From Methanoregulaceae archaeon (GTDB taxonomy: Archaea; Halobacteriota; Methanomicrobia; Methanomicrobiales; Methanospirillaceae), in assembly GCA_015660965.1 (NCBI GenBank), contig JACTVG010000001.1:310001-374000 (forward strand): DNA of 64,000 bases. Direction: 5' to 3'. Shown one piece after another: positions 51,804 through 61,481 of this stretch. A model generated the notes under the pieces. The model was not told the DNA's origin and searched no databases. It saw nothing but the letters and a program-made list of their open reading frames with translations. A program made the position numbers and the translations under genes. Each line of letters starts with the position of its first letter. Position 1 is the first letter of the stretch.

Positions 51804-54486
51804 CCGGCTTGATGCACGTGTAAAATCCTGTGTTGTCAAACGGGGTTTCAGTGAACTGTCCGAGGCTCAGGTTCAGGCGCTTCCATATATTTTAGATGGT
51901 CATAACCTTGTTCTCATTGCGCCGACTGGCACGGGAAAAACAGAGAGTGCAATGTTGCCAGTTTTCAATGAATTGGTATCATCCCCATCAGAGAAAGGTA
52001 TTCGAGCACTCTACATTACTCCATTACGATCTCTAAATCGAGATATCCTTTCACGCATGAAATGGTGGTGCCATGAGCTTTCCCTTTCTATTGGCGTGAG
52101 ACACGGGGACACCACAATATCGGAACGTCGGAAACAGGCACTTTCCCCACCCGATTTACTAATAACAACACCTGAAACCTTACAGGCCCTCTTCATGGGT
52201 AAAAGGCTTCGAAAGCACCTTGCAACTGTACGGTATGTTATTGTTGATGAAATTCACGAACTTGCTGGAAGCAAACGTGGTGCTCAGCTTGCAGTAGCGC
52301 TTGAACGGCTCCATTTGTATGCAGGAGATTTCCAAAGGATCGGACTATCGGCAACAATTGGAAATCCAGATGAAATAGGGCGATTCTTATGCGGAGCACG
52401 TCCGTTCACAATTGTTCAGGTTCCCATAGCAAAAGATCTCGATATTTCAGTGAAATTTGGTGGCGAGGCCTTTAAACAACAGGTAAAAGCGCTTTCATCG
52501 ATGCTTGGTAGGAAGGGATCAACTCTTGTCTTTGTTAACACGCGTGTAACTGCTGAGGCGCTTGGCCACGAGCTCTATGAACGAGGAGATGTCGAAGTGC
52601 ATCATGGTTCACTCTCAAAAGAGGTCCGGATTGATGCTGAAGAACGGTTCAAACGCGGAGAGATCAATACTCTCATTTGCACTTCTTCGATGGAGCTCGG
52701 TATCGATATTGGGAGAGTTGATCATGTTATTCAATTCGGCTCCCCGCGTGAAGTTGCACGTCTCGTACAAAGGGTTGGAAGAGCGGGACATCAACTCCAC
52801 AGCACATCAAGAGGAACGATTCTCACCACTGGTTTTTCAGATCTTTTAGAATCATTAGTGATTGCAAAGAGGGCTCGTGCCAACGATATCGAAAAGGTAG
52901 TTGTGCATAAAAATGCAGCCGATGTCCTTGCAAATCAAATCTCTGCCATGGCTGTGGAATATGGTGAAATAGAGTGCGATATGGTGCGTGAGATTGTTGA
53001 GCGATCCTACGTATTCTCTAACTGTGCTGATTTGCTTGATACAGTCTGCCGGCAGATGCAGGAACATCGTTTGATCAGACTTGATGGCACACGCATTATT
53101 ACAACTGCAAGAGCGAGAACGTACCTTTCTGCTAATCTTTCCATGATCCATGATGAACGTAAGGTACCTGTCTTCGATATGGTATCAAGGAGGACTGTAG
53201 GTACTCTCGATGAGTCTTTTGTTGTAGGGTGGGTCCACACAGGAGCTGTGTTCGTTACCAAAGGGCAGCTTTGGCGAGTTATAGAAATTGCTGATGGAAA
53301 GCTTACCGTCGAACCGGCACGGAAAGTGCAAGGCGAGATCCCATCGTGGGAAGGAGAGCAAATTCCAGTACCATTCACAATTGCTCATGAAGTTGGAAGT
53401 ATCCGAAGAGACCGGAATGTGAAGGACTATTCTAACGATTCTGTGGGAATCCAATACGTTGAGAAATTTCTTGATGAGATGGATAAAAACCGGTCAATTA
53501 TTCCTACCGACCTTGTCATTACCTTAGAAAATTCAGATGAGGGAGTTATATGCAATGTCTGCGGAGGACATAAGGCAAATGAAGCACTAGGTCGTGTTAT
53601 TTCCATTCTCCTCTCAGCAAAATTCGGAACCACTGTAGGGATCGAACTAGATGCGTACCGAATATTACTTCGCCTTCCCTCGCACATTCGTGCTTCTGAT
53701 GTTTGCGATGTAATCATCGGATTAGATCCGGCACACATGCCAGGTATCCTCCGACTCGCATTAAAGCGGACGGCTCTTTTCAAATGGAAATTAGTACAGA
53801 TTGCAAAAAAGTTTGGAGCAATCGATCCCGATGCAGATTATGAGAAGATCAGTGTCCAGCGACTTCTGGAGTTTTTTGATGGTACCGTTGTACAACTAGA
53901 AGCATACCGTGAACTTTTGACTGACTATATGGACATTGAAACCGCTGCTGCACTAATTCGTCTTGTCAACCAAGGTAAATTAACTATCACCACTGGACGG
54001 CTAAGTCTAATTGGTGCTGAAGGTCTTCTTACCTCCCGCGATGAAATTCCACCACCCACTGCGGATCAAGCGGTAATCGGTGCGGTCCGGAGACGATTAG
54101 AATCTGAGGATGTTTTACTCGGTTGCATGAATTGCCGAAAGTGGATGAGCCGAACTGTTGTTTCACGTGTTCCAGAAATCCCACAATGTCCAAAGTGCGG
54201 TGCACGATTGATTGCGGCACTCAAACCTTGGGAAGAGCAGCTGTATACCATCGCAAATAAAAAGAAGAAATTAGATGAGGAACGCGCAACTGAATTGCGA
54301 TTGTTAAAAAACGCTAATATTGTGCTATCGAGTGGAAAGAAGGCAATAATTGCACTTGCCGCCAGAGGCGTAGGACCAGAAAACGCATCTCGTATTCTTG
54401 CAACACTCACAGATGGTAATGCATTCTACCGGGAAATTCTCAAAGCTGAACGCAAGTATATTCAGACACATCGGTTCTGGCAGTGA
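51790..54486 (+). CDS. lhr: Lhr-type superfamily 2 helicase
   Basis: 898 residues: Walker A IAPTGTGKTES (K50), DEIH box in VIVDEIHEL, motif III LSATIG, and motif VI LVQRVGRAGHQ. The long C-terminal region includes Lhr winged-helix parts and a zinc site (CMNCRKW ... CPKCGARL) near residues 778-806. Lhr helicases unwind DNA and RNA:DNA hybrids in repair. The phosphoesterase directly upstream parallels bacterial Lhr/phosphoesterase pairs. The start is the ATG at 51790; a longer frame would lie inside the phosphoesterase gene. Confidence 0.9.
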   Translation: MSPLDRLDARVKSCVVKRGFSELSEAQVQALPYILDGHNLVLIAPTGTGKTESAMLPVFNELVSSPSEKGIRALYITPLRSLNRDILSRMKWWCHELSLSIGVRHGDTTISERRKQALSPPDLLITTPETLQALFMGKRLRKHLATVRYVIVDEIHELAGSKRGAQLAVALERLHLYAGDFQRIGLSATIGNPDEIGRFLCGARPFTIVQVPIAKDLDISVKFGGEAFKQQVKALSSMLGRKGSTLVFVNTRVTAEALGHELYERGDVEVHHGSLSKEVRIDAEERFKRGEINTLICTSSMELGIDIGRVDHVIQFGSPREVARLVQRVGRAGHQLHSTSRGTILTTGFSDLLESLVIAKRARANDIEKVVVHKNAADVLANQISAMAVEYGEIECDMVREIVERSYVFSNCADLLDTVCRQMQEHRLIRLDGTRIITTARARTYLSANLSMIHDERKVPVFDMVSRRTVGTLDESFVVGWVHTGAVFVTKGQLWRVIEIADGKLTVEPARKVQGEIPSWEGEQIPVPFTIAHEVGSIRRDRNVKDYSNDSVGIQYVEKFLDEMDKNRSIIPTDLVITLENSDEGVICNVCGGHKANEALGRVISILLSAKFGTTVGIELDAYRILLRLPSHIRASDVCDVIIGLDPAHMPGILRLALKRTALFKWKLVQIAKKFGAIDPDADYEKISVQRLLEFFDGTVVQLEAYRELLTDYMDIETAAALIRLVNQGKLTITTGRLSLIGAEGLLTSRDEIPPPTADQAVIGAVRRRLESEDVLLGCMNCRKWMSRTVVSRVPEIPQCPKCGARLIAALKPWEEQLYTIANKKKKLDEERATELRLLKNANIVLSSGKKAIIALAARGVGPENASRILATLTDGNAFYREILKAERKYIQTHRFWQ

Positions 54487-54510
54487 AAAAAGGAACGAGA
54501 TATTTGTAAT

Positions 54511-55065
54511 TCACATTATACTTTCGATCTTTTGCTCGAGAAAATCTAGTCCCTTCTTTATATCTTCAAGATTTTTTCCACCAGTAAGTATGATTTTGCC
54601 TGAACTGAAAAGAAGAGCAACAATCTTAGGTTCCTTAATCCGGTAGACAAGGCCAGGGAATTGTTCAGGTTCATACTCGATATTTTCGAGATTCAATGTG
54701 ATAACAACCTTGTTGAGATTGATGTATTTTCCGATATCATATGAGCAAACGATATTGGTTATTGCAACTTTCGGTTCTTTATATGTAGCAACACCTGCTT
54801 TTTTGAGTGAATTGATGATAAGTTTGAGTCCTTGATCAAGTGACGCCTTGTCACGTATCCCAGTCAGGACCACTTTTCCTGAAGAAAAGATCAGGGAAGC
54901 AATTTTGGGTTTTTCGATTCTATATACGGCACCCGGAAATCGTTTTGTATTGAGTTCGCAACTGGGTATTTTTTTAGATACATCCACAAGATCAATAGAA
55001 TCAGCAATTACACCAGATGCGACGATATTCTCGATTTTTAATGATTCGTACCGTTTATCAGCCAT
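54511..55065 (-). CDS. tbp: TATA-box binding protein
   Basis: 184 residues made of two direct repeats, each ending in a PG-x-VYRI-x-x-PKIxxLxFSSGKxxLTG motif (FPGAVYRIEKPKIASLIFSSGK and FPGLVYRIKEPKIVALLFSSGK). TBP binds the TATA boxes noted here and recruits TFB. It is convergent with lhr, with a 24-bp gap between the stops. Confidence 0.96.
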   Translation of the reverse strand: MADKRYESLKIENIVASGVIADSIDLVDVSKKIPSCELNTKRFPGAVYRIEKPKIASLIFSSGKVVLTGIRDKASLDQGLKLIINSLKKAGVATYKEPKVAITNIVCSYDIGKYINLNKVVITLNLENIEYEPEQFPGLVYRIKEPKIVALLFSSGKIILTGGKNLEDIKKGLDFLEQKIESIM

Positions 55066-55207
55066 CCACTATACTATGCTGCTCAACAATTCATAATACT
55101 AATGGACAACCTTTATGGTTCATCCTCTGATGATGACAGAAGATCAATTTTTAAAAAGTAACTAGTGTATCAATCAATATTTGAATTAAAAAAAATAAAC
55201 ACCTAAC

Positions 55208-55216
55208 TTTATTTAA
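55208..55216 (+). promoter_or_regulatory. TATA box of tRNA-Leu
   Basis: TTTATTTAA is centred about 28 bp upstream of the first tRNA base, the standard archaeal distance. Confidence 0.5.
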
Positions 55217-55239
55217 TTTTAGAAGTAACAGTTACAGGC

Positions 55240-55324
55240 GCGAGGGTTGCCAAGCCAGGTCAAAGGCGATAGATTCAGGGTCTATTCGCGCAGGCGTTCG
55301 TGGGTTCAAATCCCATCCCTCGCA
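55240..55324 (+). tRNA. tRNA-Leu (anticodon CAG)
   Basis: An 85-nt class II tRNA: acceptor GCGAGGG/CCCTCGC, anticodon stem ATAGA/TCTAT with loop TTCAGGG (anticodon CAG), a long variable arm as required for leucine, T arm GTGGG-TTCAAAT-CCCAT, discriminator A. No intron and no encoded CCA. Confidence 0.95.
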
Positions 55325-55409
55325 CTACAATTTAGGGTTATAGTTATCTTGCAAAATGCCACCCATCATATCTGATATCACTTTTCTCAAATCAGTAAAA
55401 TAGATTAAA

Positions 55410-58061
55410 TCACAAACCGTTTACGATTTCCTCAAGGGTCGCGATAAGCAATTCCACTTCATTTTTTGTGTTATAGAGTGCAAGACTCGCTCGCACGGTC
55501 CCTTCTGAAAGTCCTAGATAATCCATAAGTGGTTGGCAGCAGTGATTACCAGATCTAACCATAATATCGGCACTCTCATCAAGCTGCTTTGCAACCTCGT
55601 GCGGATGAACACCATCGATTGTAAAAGAAACGACACCAATGCGAGACTCCGGTTTTTCTGGTGCATATATTTGCACGCGATCAATCTTTTTCAAACCCTC
55701 AATGAGTAGTGTTGTAAGCAAATCTTCATGGTGCCTGATATTTTGCATCCCGATTGATTGGAGATAATCAACTGCTATACCAAGTCCAATCCCGCCAGAG
55801 ATGTTAGGTGTCCCTCCTTCGTATTTTTGGTAACCTTCAGCAAGGGTGTATCCGTCTTTAGTAACGGATTCGACCATACCTCCACCCAATATTGTGGGTT
55901 TAATTACAGGGTCTTTCATCCAAAGAACTCCCGTCCCGGTTGGTCCTAGCATCTTGTGTCCGGAGAATGCAAGGAAATCGCACCCCAGCAATGAGACATC
56001 TATTGGCATATGGGGGATAGTCTGTGCACCGTCAATAAGTAAAAGAGATCCATTATCATTACATATTTTTGCAATTTCCTTGACTTGTGTAATTACACCG
56101 ACCACATTTGATGCATGGGTGATAGCGACGAGTCGAGTTGATTTAGTGAGTATATTTTCCAGAATAGTAAGATCCAAGGAATAGTCCTTATTTATACTGA
56201 TAATGTCGAGATTAACACCCTGCCGTGAAAGGTCTCTCCATGGTAGCAGGTTTGAGTGATGTTCGAGTATGGTAGTAACAACACGATCTCCGGAATTCCA
56301 GGTAAGTCCCTGAGCGACCATGTTGATTGCTTCGGTAGTGTTCTTCGTAAAGACTGTAATGCCATTCTTTCCGCCAATGAATTGAGATACTTTATCGTGT
56401 GCATGCCAATATCGCTGCGAAGCGATTTGAGTGAGCCTATGCACACCTCGACCTACATTAGCCCGGTAACTGTGTTCGAATTCGACCATCGCTTGAACGA
56501 CAGGTTCGGGAGAAAAGCTTGTTGCGGCGTTATCTAAGTAAATAATCTCACCAAGGATAGGGAAATCCTTCCGGATTTCATTCACCTCAAATTTTCCGCC
56601 GCTCTTTTTTGACATTTCTTCTTCCAATGTTCTCTCTTTCTTCATATCAACAGTTCTATGATGCGTATCATTTATCGGAGTGCTTCGAAGAGTGTAATCT
56701 TCGTTTATCTGGATTCCTTTAAGCTTACAGAGTTCCCGCATTTTGGGTGGTAACGTCCGCCACCGCCAGAGTCCCCATTGACAAAATGCATCCGGTAACC
56801 CTTTTCTTTTAGTCCACGATTCGAGAAATTCGTCCCAACGTCGAGCGTATTCAGGATGCATGACCTTTAATAGCTCATATTCACTCTCGAGCATTGCCGG
56901 ACAGAGGAAGCACCCTATACGTTCTATACCTTTATCATAGAGTGGATTAATCGCAATTTTCTGCCACCAGAGATAAAGAAAAACTTCGAGTGCCCGCCAA
57001 TTTCGTATTGGAGATATATTGAGTTGTAATGGGTTTGCCGGGTTCTGGCTCTCCTCCTCAAGATCAGCCCGATTCCAGGATTCATACCAACGATTACCTT
57101 GGATTGTAACACAGGGACCAATGCTCGCAAGGTAGATCTTAAGAGGTCGTAATTTCAGCAGCTTACAACACCACCGATTATCTTTTCCCGGTGGTCCAGC
57201 TTTCTCAATAGCTTCCCAAAAGTCTCCGGCTTTCTGAACGATTTCCACACCTTGAGATTTTACGAAATCGATAGTTTCTGGGAATTCTATACCAGTATCG
57301 ATAAAAAATGCCTTTGTCACTCCAGCTTTTCGAGCTAGGTGAAGGATAGCAGTGCTGTCCTTTCCTCCAGAGAATGAGACATTGATTGTTGGCCTATCTT
57401 TTACGTGATGGCGAATAGCTCGGATCGCATTGCGTTCAAGATTTTTTAAATGATAACGATTCCTGTCAACAGCAACATCCCATTCGGGGTTTGAAGGTTT
57501 TTGGGGATTGACCAATACAATCTCTTTTACGCGTATCTTCCCTTCTTTTACAACACCCGTTCCAAACTTATTTTTATATTTGACAATGACTGTGCCTTCA
57601 AGTATCGGAGTTTTAAGTGGGAATTTTTTTCCTCCAATTCTGCCTGAATTTTCCGGGATATTGACTTCAGTTTCAAGATCGACAAATCCTTTGGTGATAT
57701 GGGTTATTAGAAACGGCAATGCATCTGGTGAAATATCAAAATTAAATTTTCGTGAAACAGGATCAAACGTCAGCCAACCAAACCGTTCACCGTGTATAAT
57801 CACAAGGTCAGAACGGTCAACACCACCGGTTTTGTTGAGGAGTATAATTTTAGGTAACGGTATATTGCCAAATTGCTCGTGCACGAGCTTTTTTATTAGT
57901 ATCATGTCTGCAACAAGCGCCGGGCGTATGTCGTATGGCTGGAGAAGCTCGATTCTTTTCCCATCAGCTCCACACGCACAACTCTTTCCTATTAAGGGAA
58001 CATTGCAGACCTTGCACCAGTAGAGAATTTTTTTCACCGGCGGTTCGCGAAACACAAACAT
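55410..58061 (-). CDS. fusion of PAPS-reductase-like PP-loop enzyme and cysteine desulfurase
   Basis: An uninterrupted 883-residue frame. Residues 1-472: zinc ribbon (C16, C19, C28, C30), a PUA-like region (about 110-190), then a PP-loop SFSGGKDST (S231-K234-D235) and RWCCKLLK / GCFLCPAM cysteine motifs of the archaeal PAPS-reductase-like family. Residues about 497-883: a SufS-type PLP enzyme with YLDNAATSFSPEPV, FSGHKMLGPTG (PLP lysine K703) and GNHCCQPL (active Cys841). The desulfurase half could pass a persulfide to the PP-loop half, which would thiolate an RNA or another substrate. Internal Met473 may allow separate translation of the second half. A TauE-type gene lies just upstream. Confidence 0.85.
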   Translation of the reverse strand: MFVFREPPVKKILYWCKVCNVPLIGKSCACGADGKRIELLQPYDIRPALVADMILIKKLVHEQFGNIPLPKIILLNKTGGVDRSDLVIIHGERFGWLTFDPVSRKFNFDISPDALPFLITHITKGFVDLETEVNIPENSGRIGGKKFPLKTPILEGTVIVKYKNKFGTGVVKEGKIRVKEIVLVNPQKPSNPEWDVAVDRNRYHLKNLERNAIRAIRHHVKDRPTINVSFSGGKDSTAILHLARKAGVTKAFFIDTGIEFPETIDFVKSQGVEIVQKAGDFWEAIEKAGPPGKDNRWCCKLLKLRPLKIYLASIGPCVTIQGNRWYESWNRADLEEESQNPANPLQLNISPIRNWRALEVFLYLWWQKIAINPLYDKGIERIGCFLCPAMLESEYELLKVMHPEYARRWDEFLESWTKRKGLPDAFCQWGLWRWRTLPPKMRELCKLKGIQINEDYTLRSTPINDTHHRTVDMKKERTLEEEMSKKSGGKFEVNEIRKDFPILGEIIYLDNAATSFSPEPVVQAMVEFEHSYRANVGRGVHRLTQIASQRYWHAHDKVSQFIGGKNGITVFTKNTTEAINMVAQGLTWNSGDRVVTTILEHHSNLLPWRDLSRQGVNLDIISINKDYSLDLTILENILTKSTRLVAITHASNVVGVITQVKEIAKICNDNGSLLLIDGAQTIPHMPIDVSLLGCDFLAFSGHKMLGPTGTGVLWMKDPVIKPTILGGGMVESVTKDGYTLAEGYQKYEGGTPNISGGIGLGIAVDYLQSIGMQNIRHHEDLLTTLLIEGLKKIDRVQIYAPEKPESRIGVVSFTIDGVHPHEVAKQLDESADIMVRSGNHCCQPLMDYLGLSEGTVRASLALYNTKNEVELLIATLEEIVNGL

Positions 58062-58163
58062 TGATTACGCGGTTGAAGACATAAGAGAAGCGATTAGGGA
58101 ATCCAATTTCGATTTTTGGCTTAAAAAAAATTTGGATGAATTTTGGTTAATTTTCCCATTTTT

Positions 58164-58973
58164 TCATAAAACTTTCTCTACAAACATAAGTATTGCGATA
58201 AAGAGGAGCATAACACCAAAAAATTTCTTTATATTGTCTGGACTGATGCGAGATGCTGCAAATGCGCCAAAAGAAGCACCAATTGCAGCACCAGTTCCAT
58301 ACACCGCGACAAATGGAAGAGATATATGACCCAGCATTGCGTGTGTTACAGCCCCAGTCGTTCCTATTGCGATGATCGTAAACAATGAGGTGGCTACAGC
58401 ATAATGCACAGGGATCCCTGCTGTAGCGAGAGCCGGTACGAGGACTGCACCGCCGCTTGTTCCGGTAATACCACTCACTAGTCCTCCAACAGCTCCCCAT
58501 GCAAGAAGGTGAGAGTAGTAGATACGGGTAATTGGCTGGACGCCCTGTGCAGGTACATTTGTAGACAATACAAATGATGGCCCTATTCGAATTTCAGTGA
58601 GAAAACGAAACCTAGGGATTAGCATCTCCACGGAAACGAGGGTGAGAATCAAACAAAAAATTGCAATAAGTATCCGCGAATCAATGAAAAATGTGATGTA
58701 GGAGCCGATTATCGAAAAAAGGATACTGGGTGGGACGAGAATTGCAGCAACTTTGTAGAGGATTTTTCCTTGCCGTCTATACCAAAATGAAGCTGATAAC
58801 GATGTAAAAACCATGACGGCAAGACTTGTGCCAATCGCCATTTTCTGGTCAAAACCGAATATCAGAGAGAGTGTAGGTACATAAAAAAAGCCTCCTCCCA
58901 ACCCAATAACAACGGCAATTACCCCAATACCTAATGAAAGCACAAAAGCTAACGGATAGGGACTTAAAAGCAT
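58164..58973 (-). CDS. TauE/SafE-family anion exporter
   Basis: 269 residues with about eight membrane helices. Two inverted halves carry GLGGGFFYVPTLSLIFG near residue 25 and VSGITGTSGGAVLVPALATAGIP near residue 160, both typical TauE/SafE motifs. Members move sulfite, sulfonates or other sulfur anions, direction often unproven. An A/T-rich TATA-like stretch at 59011-59030 may start a transcript for this gene and the PP-loop/desulfurase fusion, 102 bp on. Confidence 0.85.
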   Translation of the reverse strand: MLLSPYPLAFVLSLGIGVIAVVIGLGGGFFYVPTLSLIFGFDQKMAIGTSLAVMVFTSLSASFWYRRQGKILYKVAAILVPPSILFSIIGSYITFFIDSRILIAIFCLILTLVSVEMLIPRFRFLTEIRIGPSFVLSTNVPAQGVQPITRIYYSHLLAWGAVGGLVSGITGTSGGAVLVPALATAGIPVHYAVATSLFTIIAIGTTGAVTHAMLGHISLPFVAVYGTGAAIGASFGAFAASRISPDNIKKFFGVMLLFIAILMFVEKVL

Positions 58974-59053
58974 AAAAAAAACTACACCGATAGAAACAGC
59001 GTTCGATGTAAAAGTTTTTATTTTTAATTGAATCGTTTTTGGATTTCTAGTAG

Positions 59054-60163
59054 TTAGATAGGAAGTGGTATTTCGCTCGCTCCCAATTTCCTCTCAATTT
59101 CTCTGATCTTTTCAAGATTTGCTTGAGTAGACGGGCCGTACGGTACTGCTTTGCAACTTGATGCTGGACTTATCGATTGCTCGAATGTTCCAATTATGCG
59201 TGCAATACGAGTCGTCTCTTCTTTATCAAAACCAATTAACGGACGATAAACAGGAATGTCTGCGGTTTCGTTAAGTACCATGAGGTTATCAAGAGTTTGG
59301 GATGCAACCTGTCCAATGGACTCCCCAGTTACAATACCCTTAGCCCCAAGTTTGTTCGCAAAAGCCTCTGCAACGCGATACATTCGGCGTTTGCAAAAGA
59401 TACAAGTATATTTTTCCAGCCTGTTTCGGATCAGTTCTTTTTTCGCATGGGCAAGGTAAGAATCGGAGATTACGGTCAGTTCGATATCAGGTTGGAACTT
59501 TGCGAGTACGTTCACGACACGTTTTGCACGGTCGATATTGGTTTCATCAAGGAAGTTTTCAAGTGCCACAAACAGTGGGACTATTCGGCATCCGCGTTTC
59601 ATCATCATCCATGCTGCAACAGGTGAATCGATACCACCGGATATGAGTGCAATGAGTGTACCTTCGACACCTAGTGGGAGACCGCCAACTGCTTTGGTCA
59701 CGGCATCATACAGATAGCACTCATCATTCCGAATTTCTATGTGTAGTTCTTTATCGGGAGAAGCGAGATTTACTTTGAGGTTGGGAAATTCCCTCCTCAA
59801 AAGATTACCGTACTCGATCGCTTTATCATTTGAAGTGAAAGAATGCTTACCCACCCTTTTCATCCTAATCGCAAAGGTTCTTGCTTTATCAAATCCATGC
59901 CTCCGACAGTAACCTGGAAGGACTTCTTCAATTTCTGTGAGTTTGATATGCTCAACCTCAGAGAATGAAACAATGCCAAATATATTTTTTAAAAGGTCCG
60001 GTTTTATGTCACCATCAAGCCAGATCCGACCTCGTTCATTTCTCGCGTGGACATCGGGCATAACCTCCAAAATATTGGAGATCAAGACATTCTCCCACTG
60101 TCTGCGAACGGGATCGGATTTTAAAAAAATTTCAGAGTATCTTATGAGCCATTGTTTTTTCAT
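59054..60163 (-). CDS. thiI: tRNA 4-thiouridine synthase ThiI (no rhodanese domain)
   Basis: 369 residues with an N-terminal ferredoxin-like and THUMP region (RYSEIFLKSDPVRRQWE to about 165) and a PP-loop ALISGGIDSPVAAW near residue 177. CIFCKRRMYR gives the CxxC between loops. There is no C-terminal rhodanese domain, as in other methanogens, so sulfur must come from another donor. The fusion protein encoded two genes downstream is a candidate donor. Confidence 0.9.
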   Translation of the reverse strand: MKKQWLIRYSEIFLKSDPVRRQWENVLISNILEVMPDVHARNERGRIWLDGDIKPDLLKNIFGIVSFSEVEHIKLTEIEEVLPGYCRRHGFDKARTFAIRMKRVGKHSFTSNDKAIEYGNLLRREFPNLKVNLASPDKELHIEIRNDECYLYDAVTKAVGGLPLGVEGTLIALISGGIDSPVAAWMMMKRGCRIVPLFVALENFLDETNIDRAKRVVNVLAKFQPDIELTVISDSYLAHAKKELIRNRLEKYTCIFCKRRMYRVAEAFANKLGAKGIVTGESIGQVASQTLDNLMVLNETADIPVYRPLIGFDKEETTRIARIIGTFEQSISPASSCKAVPYGPSTQANLEKIREIERKLGASEIPLPI

Positions 60164-60184
60164 GAAACCTTCCCACTGAATTAA

Positions 60185-60475
60185 TTATTTTTTCTTTTTC
60201 GCAGTTTTGCGGACCCGAGCAACTTCGTCTAGCCCCTCGATTCGGAGCAGGTATGTTCCATGGCAAGGTTTTGTATAAGGAAAAATGATCTTTTTTCCAT
60301 CCTCGATTCCCAATGCGATTGGAGGTAATCCAATAATGTACTCATCAAAGATCTTGTAGCCGGGATCCACATAATATATCTCTTTGAAATTTCTCTCAAC
60401 GTATTCGCGGCACTCTTTAAATGATGCCCCCAGCGGGAGGATCATTTCGTACTTCAAGTTTTCGATGCACCCCAT
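60185..60475 (-). CDS. DUF1894 methanogen protein
   Basis: A 96-residue protein with LPLGASFKECREYVERNFKEIYYVDPGYKIFDEYIIG and a PCHGTYLLRI segment, ending in KTAKKKK. I recognise it as the DUF1894 family, restricted to methanogens and usually paired with DUF1890. Function unknown. It overlaps the DUF1890 gene by 22 bp. Confidence 0.8.
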   Translation of the reverse strand: MGCIENLKYEMILPLGASFKECREYVERNFKEIYYVDPGYKIFDEYIIGLPPIALGIEDGKKIIFPYTKPCHGTYLLRIEGLDEVARVRKTAKKKK

Positions 60476-60939
60476 TCAAACACCTCGTTTATCTTTATCT
60501 TCAACTGAATGGGGTTGTGAACCGCTTTTTCAACAATTTTTTCACACTTGAAATCGATTAACTCCGCAAGTGGTTCTGGATTTTTCCCAAAGATAATAAC
60601 CACTAATCGTTGATTTGGGAGTAGATGGCGCATTGTTGCCGCGTAAGAAATCGCCGCATCATTATGCGCAAAAACAACACAGAGATCCGCACTCCGTTTC
60701 TTTTCAACTACTTCTTCAATACACTTCTCCAGCACGACCATTTTAGAGACATAATGTTTTTCCGGGTCAGACACCTTTAGTAGATTAAGAACCGAAGGAT
60801 TACCGGAAGCGAGCACATCCACACCTCTTTTCTGAAGATTGTGGGCGATGTAAAGAGCAATCGCCATTTGTACTGGAACCTCCGGACAGCCCAATAGGAG
60901 TATCGCATTTTTTGGTGGTGCAATTATCTCATCAGTCAT
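60454..60939 (-). CDS. DUF1890 methanogen protein
   Basis: A 161-residue Rossmann-like protein: NAILLLGCPEVPVQMAIALYIAHNLQKRGVDVLASGNPSVLNLLKVSDP, later CVVFAHNDAAISYAATMRHLLP. It fits the methanogen DUF1890 family, function unknown, likely a nucleotide- or cofactor-binding partner of the DUF1894 product. Start overlaps the editing-domain gene by 4 bp. Confidence 0.8.
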   Translation of the reverse strand: MTDEIIAPPKNAILLLGCPEVPVQMAIALYIAHNLQKRGVDVLASGNPSVLNLLKVSDPEKHYVSKMVVLEKCIEEVVEKKRSADLCVVFAHNDAAISYAATMRHLLPNQRLVVIIFGKNPEPLAELIDFKCEKIVEKAVHNPIQLKIKINEVFEWGASKT

Positions 60940-61481
60940 TGTTTATTTCCTGTTGAGGCTATTTCCCCACTATACTGTGCAACAGAGCGACATCGGTGCT
61001 TTATATCAGCTTCTTTGATTGGGTGATTACAGTATGGACAGGTAAAGTCGCATTCGATCCCTTCATAGGGACAGATTGTCATAGAAAGGTCTGCAAGTGG
61101 ATGACCTTTGCCACGAATCTCAAATTCTTTATACCAACCAAAGGGAGCTCGTTTTACTTCAATAGATGCCCTTTTAAGTGAATCTTCTAAGCCTTTGAGA
61201 ATCGAAATGGCGCACTGAGGTGAGCCGAGTGTGCTTGTGAGGTGTGCATATGGATAAATCAAAACCTTTCTGACTTTGAGTTTTTCTAATCGATCGAGCA
61301 CATTCTTAGTCGCACTTAAAATCACACGCGTTGGATTTTTTTCATCTAATTTCTCAACGCAGCAAAAAAGAACTACACATTCTTTCATATTGTCATCTCT
61401 TTTCTCGATTATTTCCGCCATCTTTGTTTTTTGTGTAGCATGATACCACATGGTGTCTGCGTGAATAGACAGAATTCTCAT
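60936..61481 (-). CDS. free-standing ThrRS-type editing domain with zinc-binding tail
   Basis: A 181-residue protein whose first 135 residues match the N-terminal editing domain of archaeal threonyl-tRNA synthetase: [67 protein letters not shown]. That fold resembles D-aminoacyl-tRNA deacylase and removes Ser from tRNA-Thr. Instead of a synthetase, a cysteine-rich tail follows (C137, C144, C148, C151, C164). It may edit in trans or bind another aminoacyl-tRNA. It overlaps both metX and DUF1890 by 4 bp. Confidence 0.8.
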   Translation of the reverse strand: MRILSIHADTMWYHATQKTKMAEIIEKRDDNMKECVVLFCCVEKLDEKNPTRVILSATKNVLDRLEKLKVRKVLIYPYAHLTSTLGSPQCAISILKGLEDSLKRASIEVKRAPFGWYKEFEIRGKGHPLADLSMTICPYEGIECDFTCPYCNHPIKEADIKHRCRSVAQYSGEIASTGNKQ

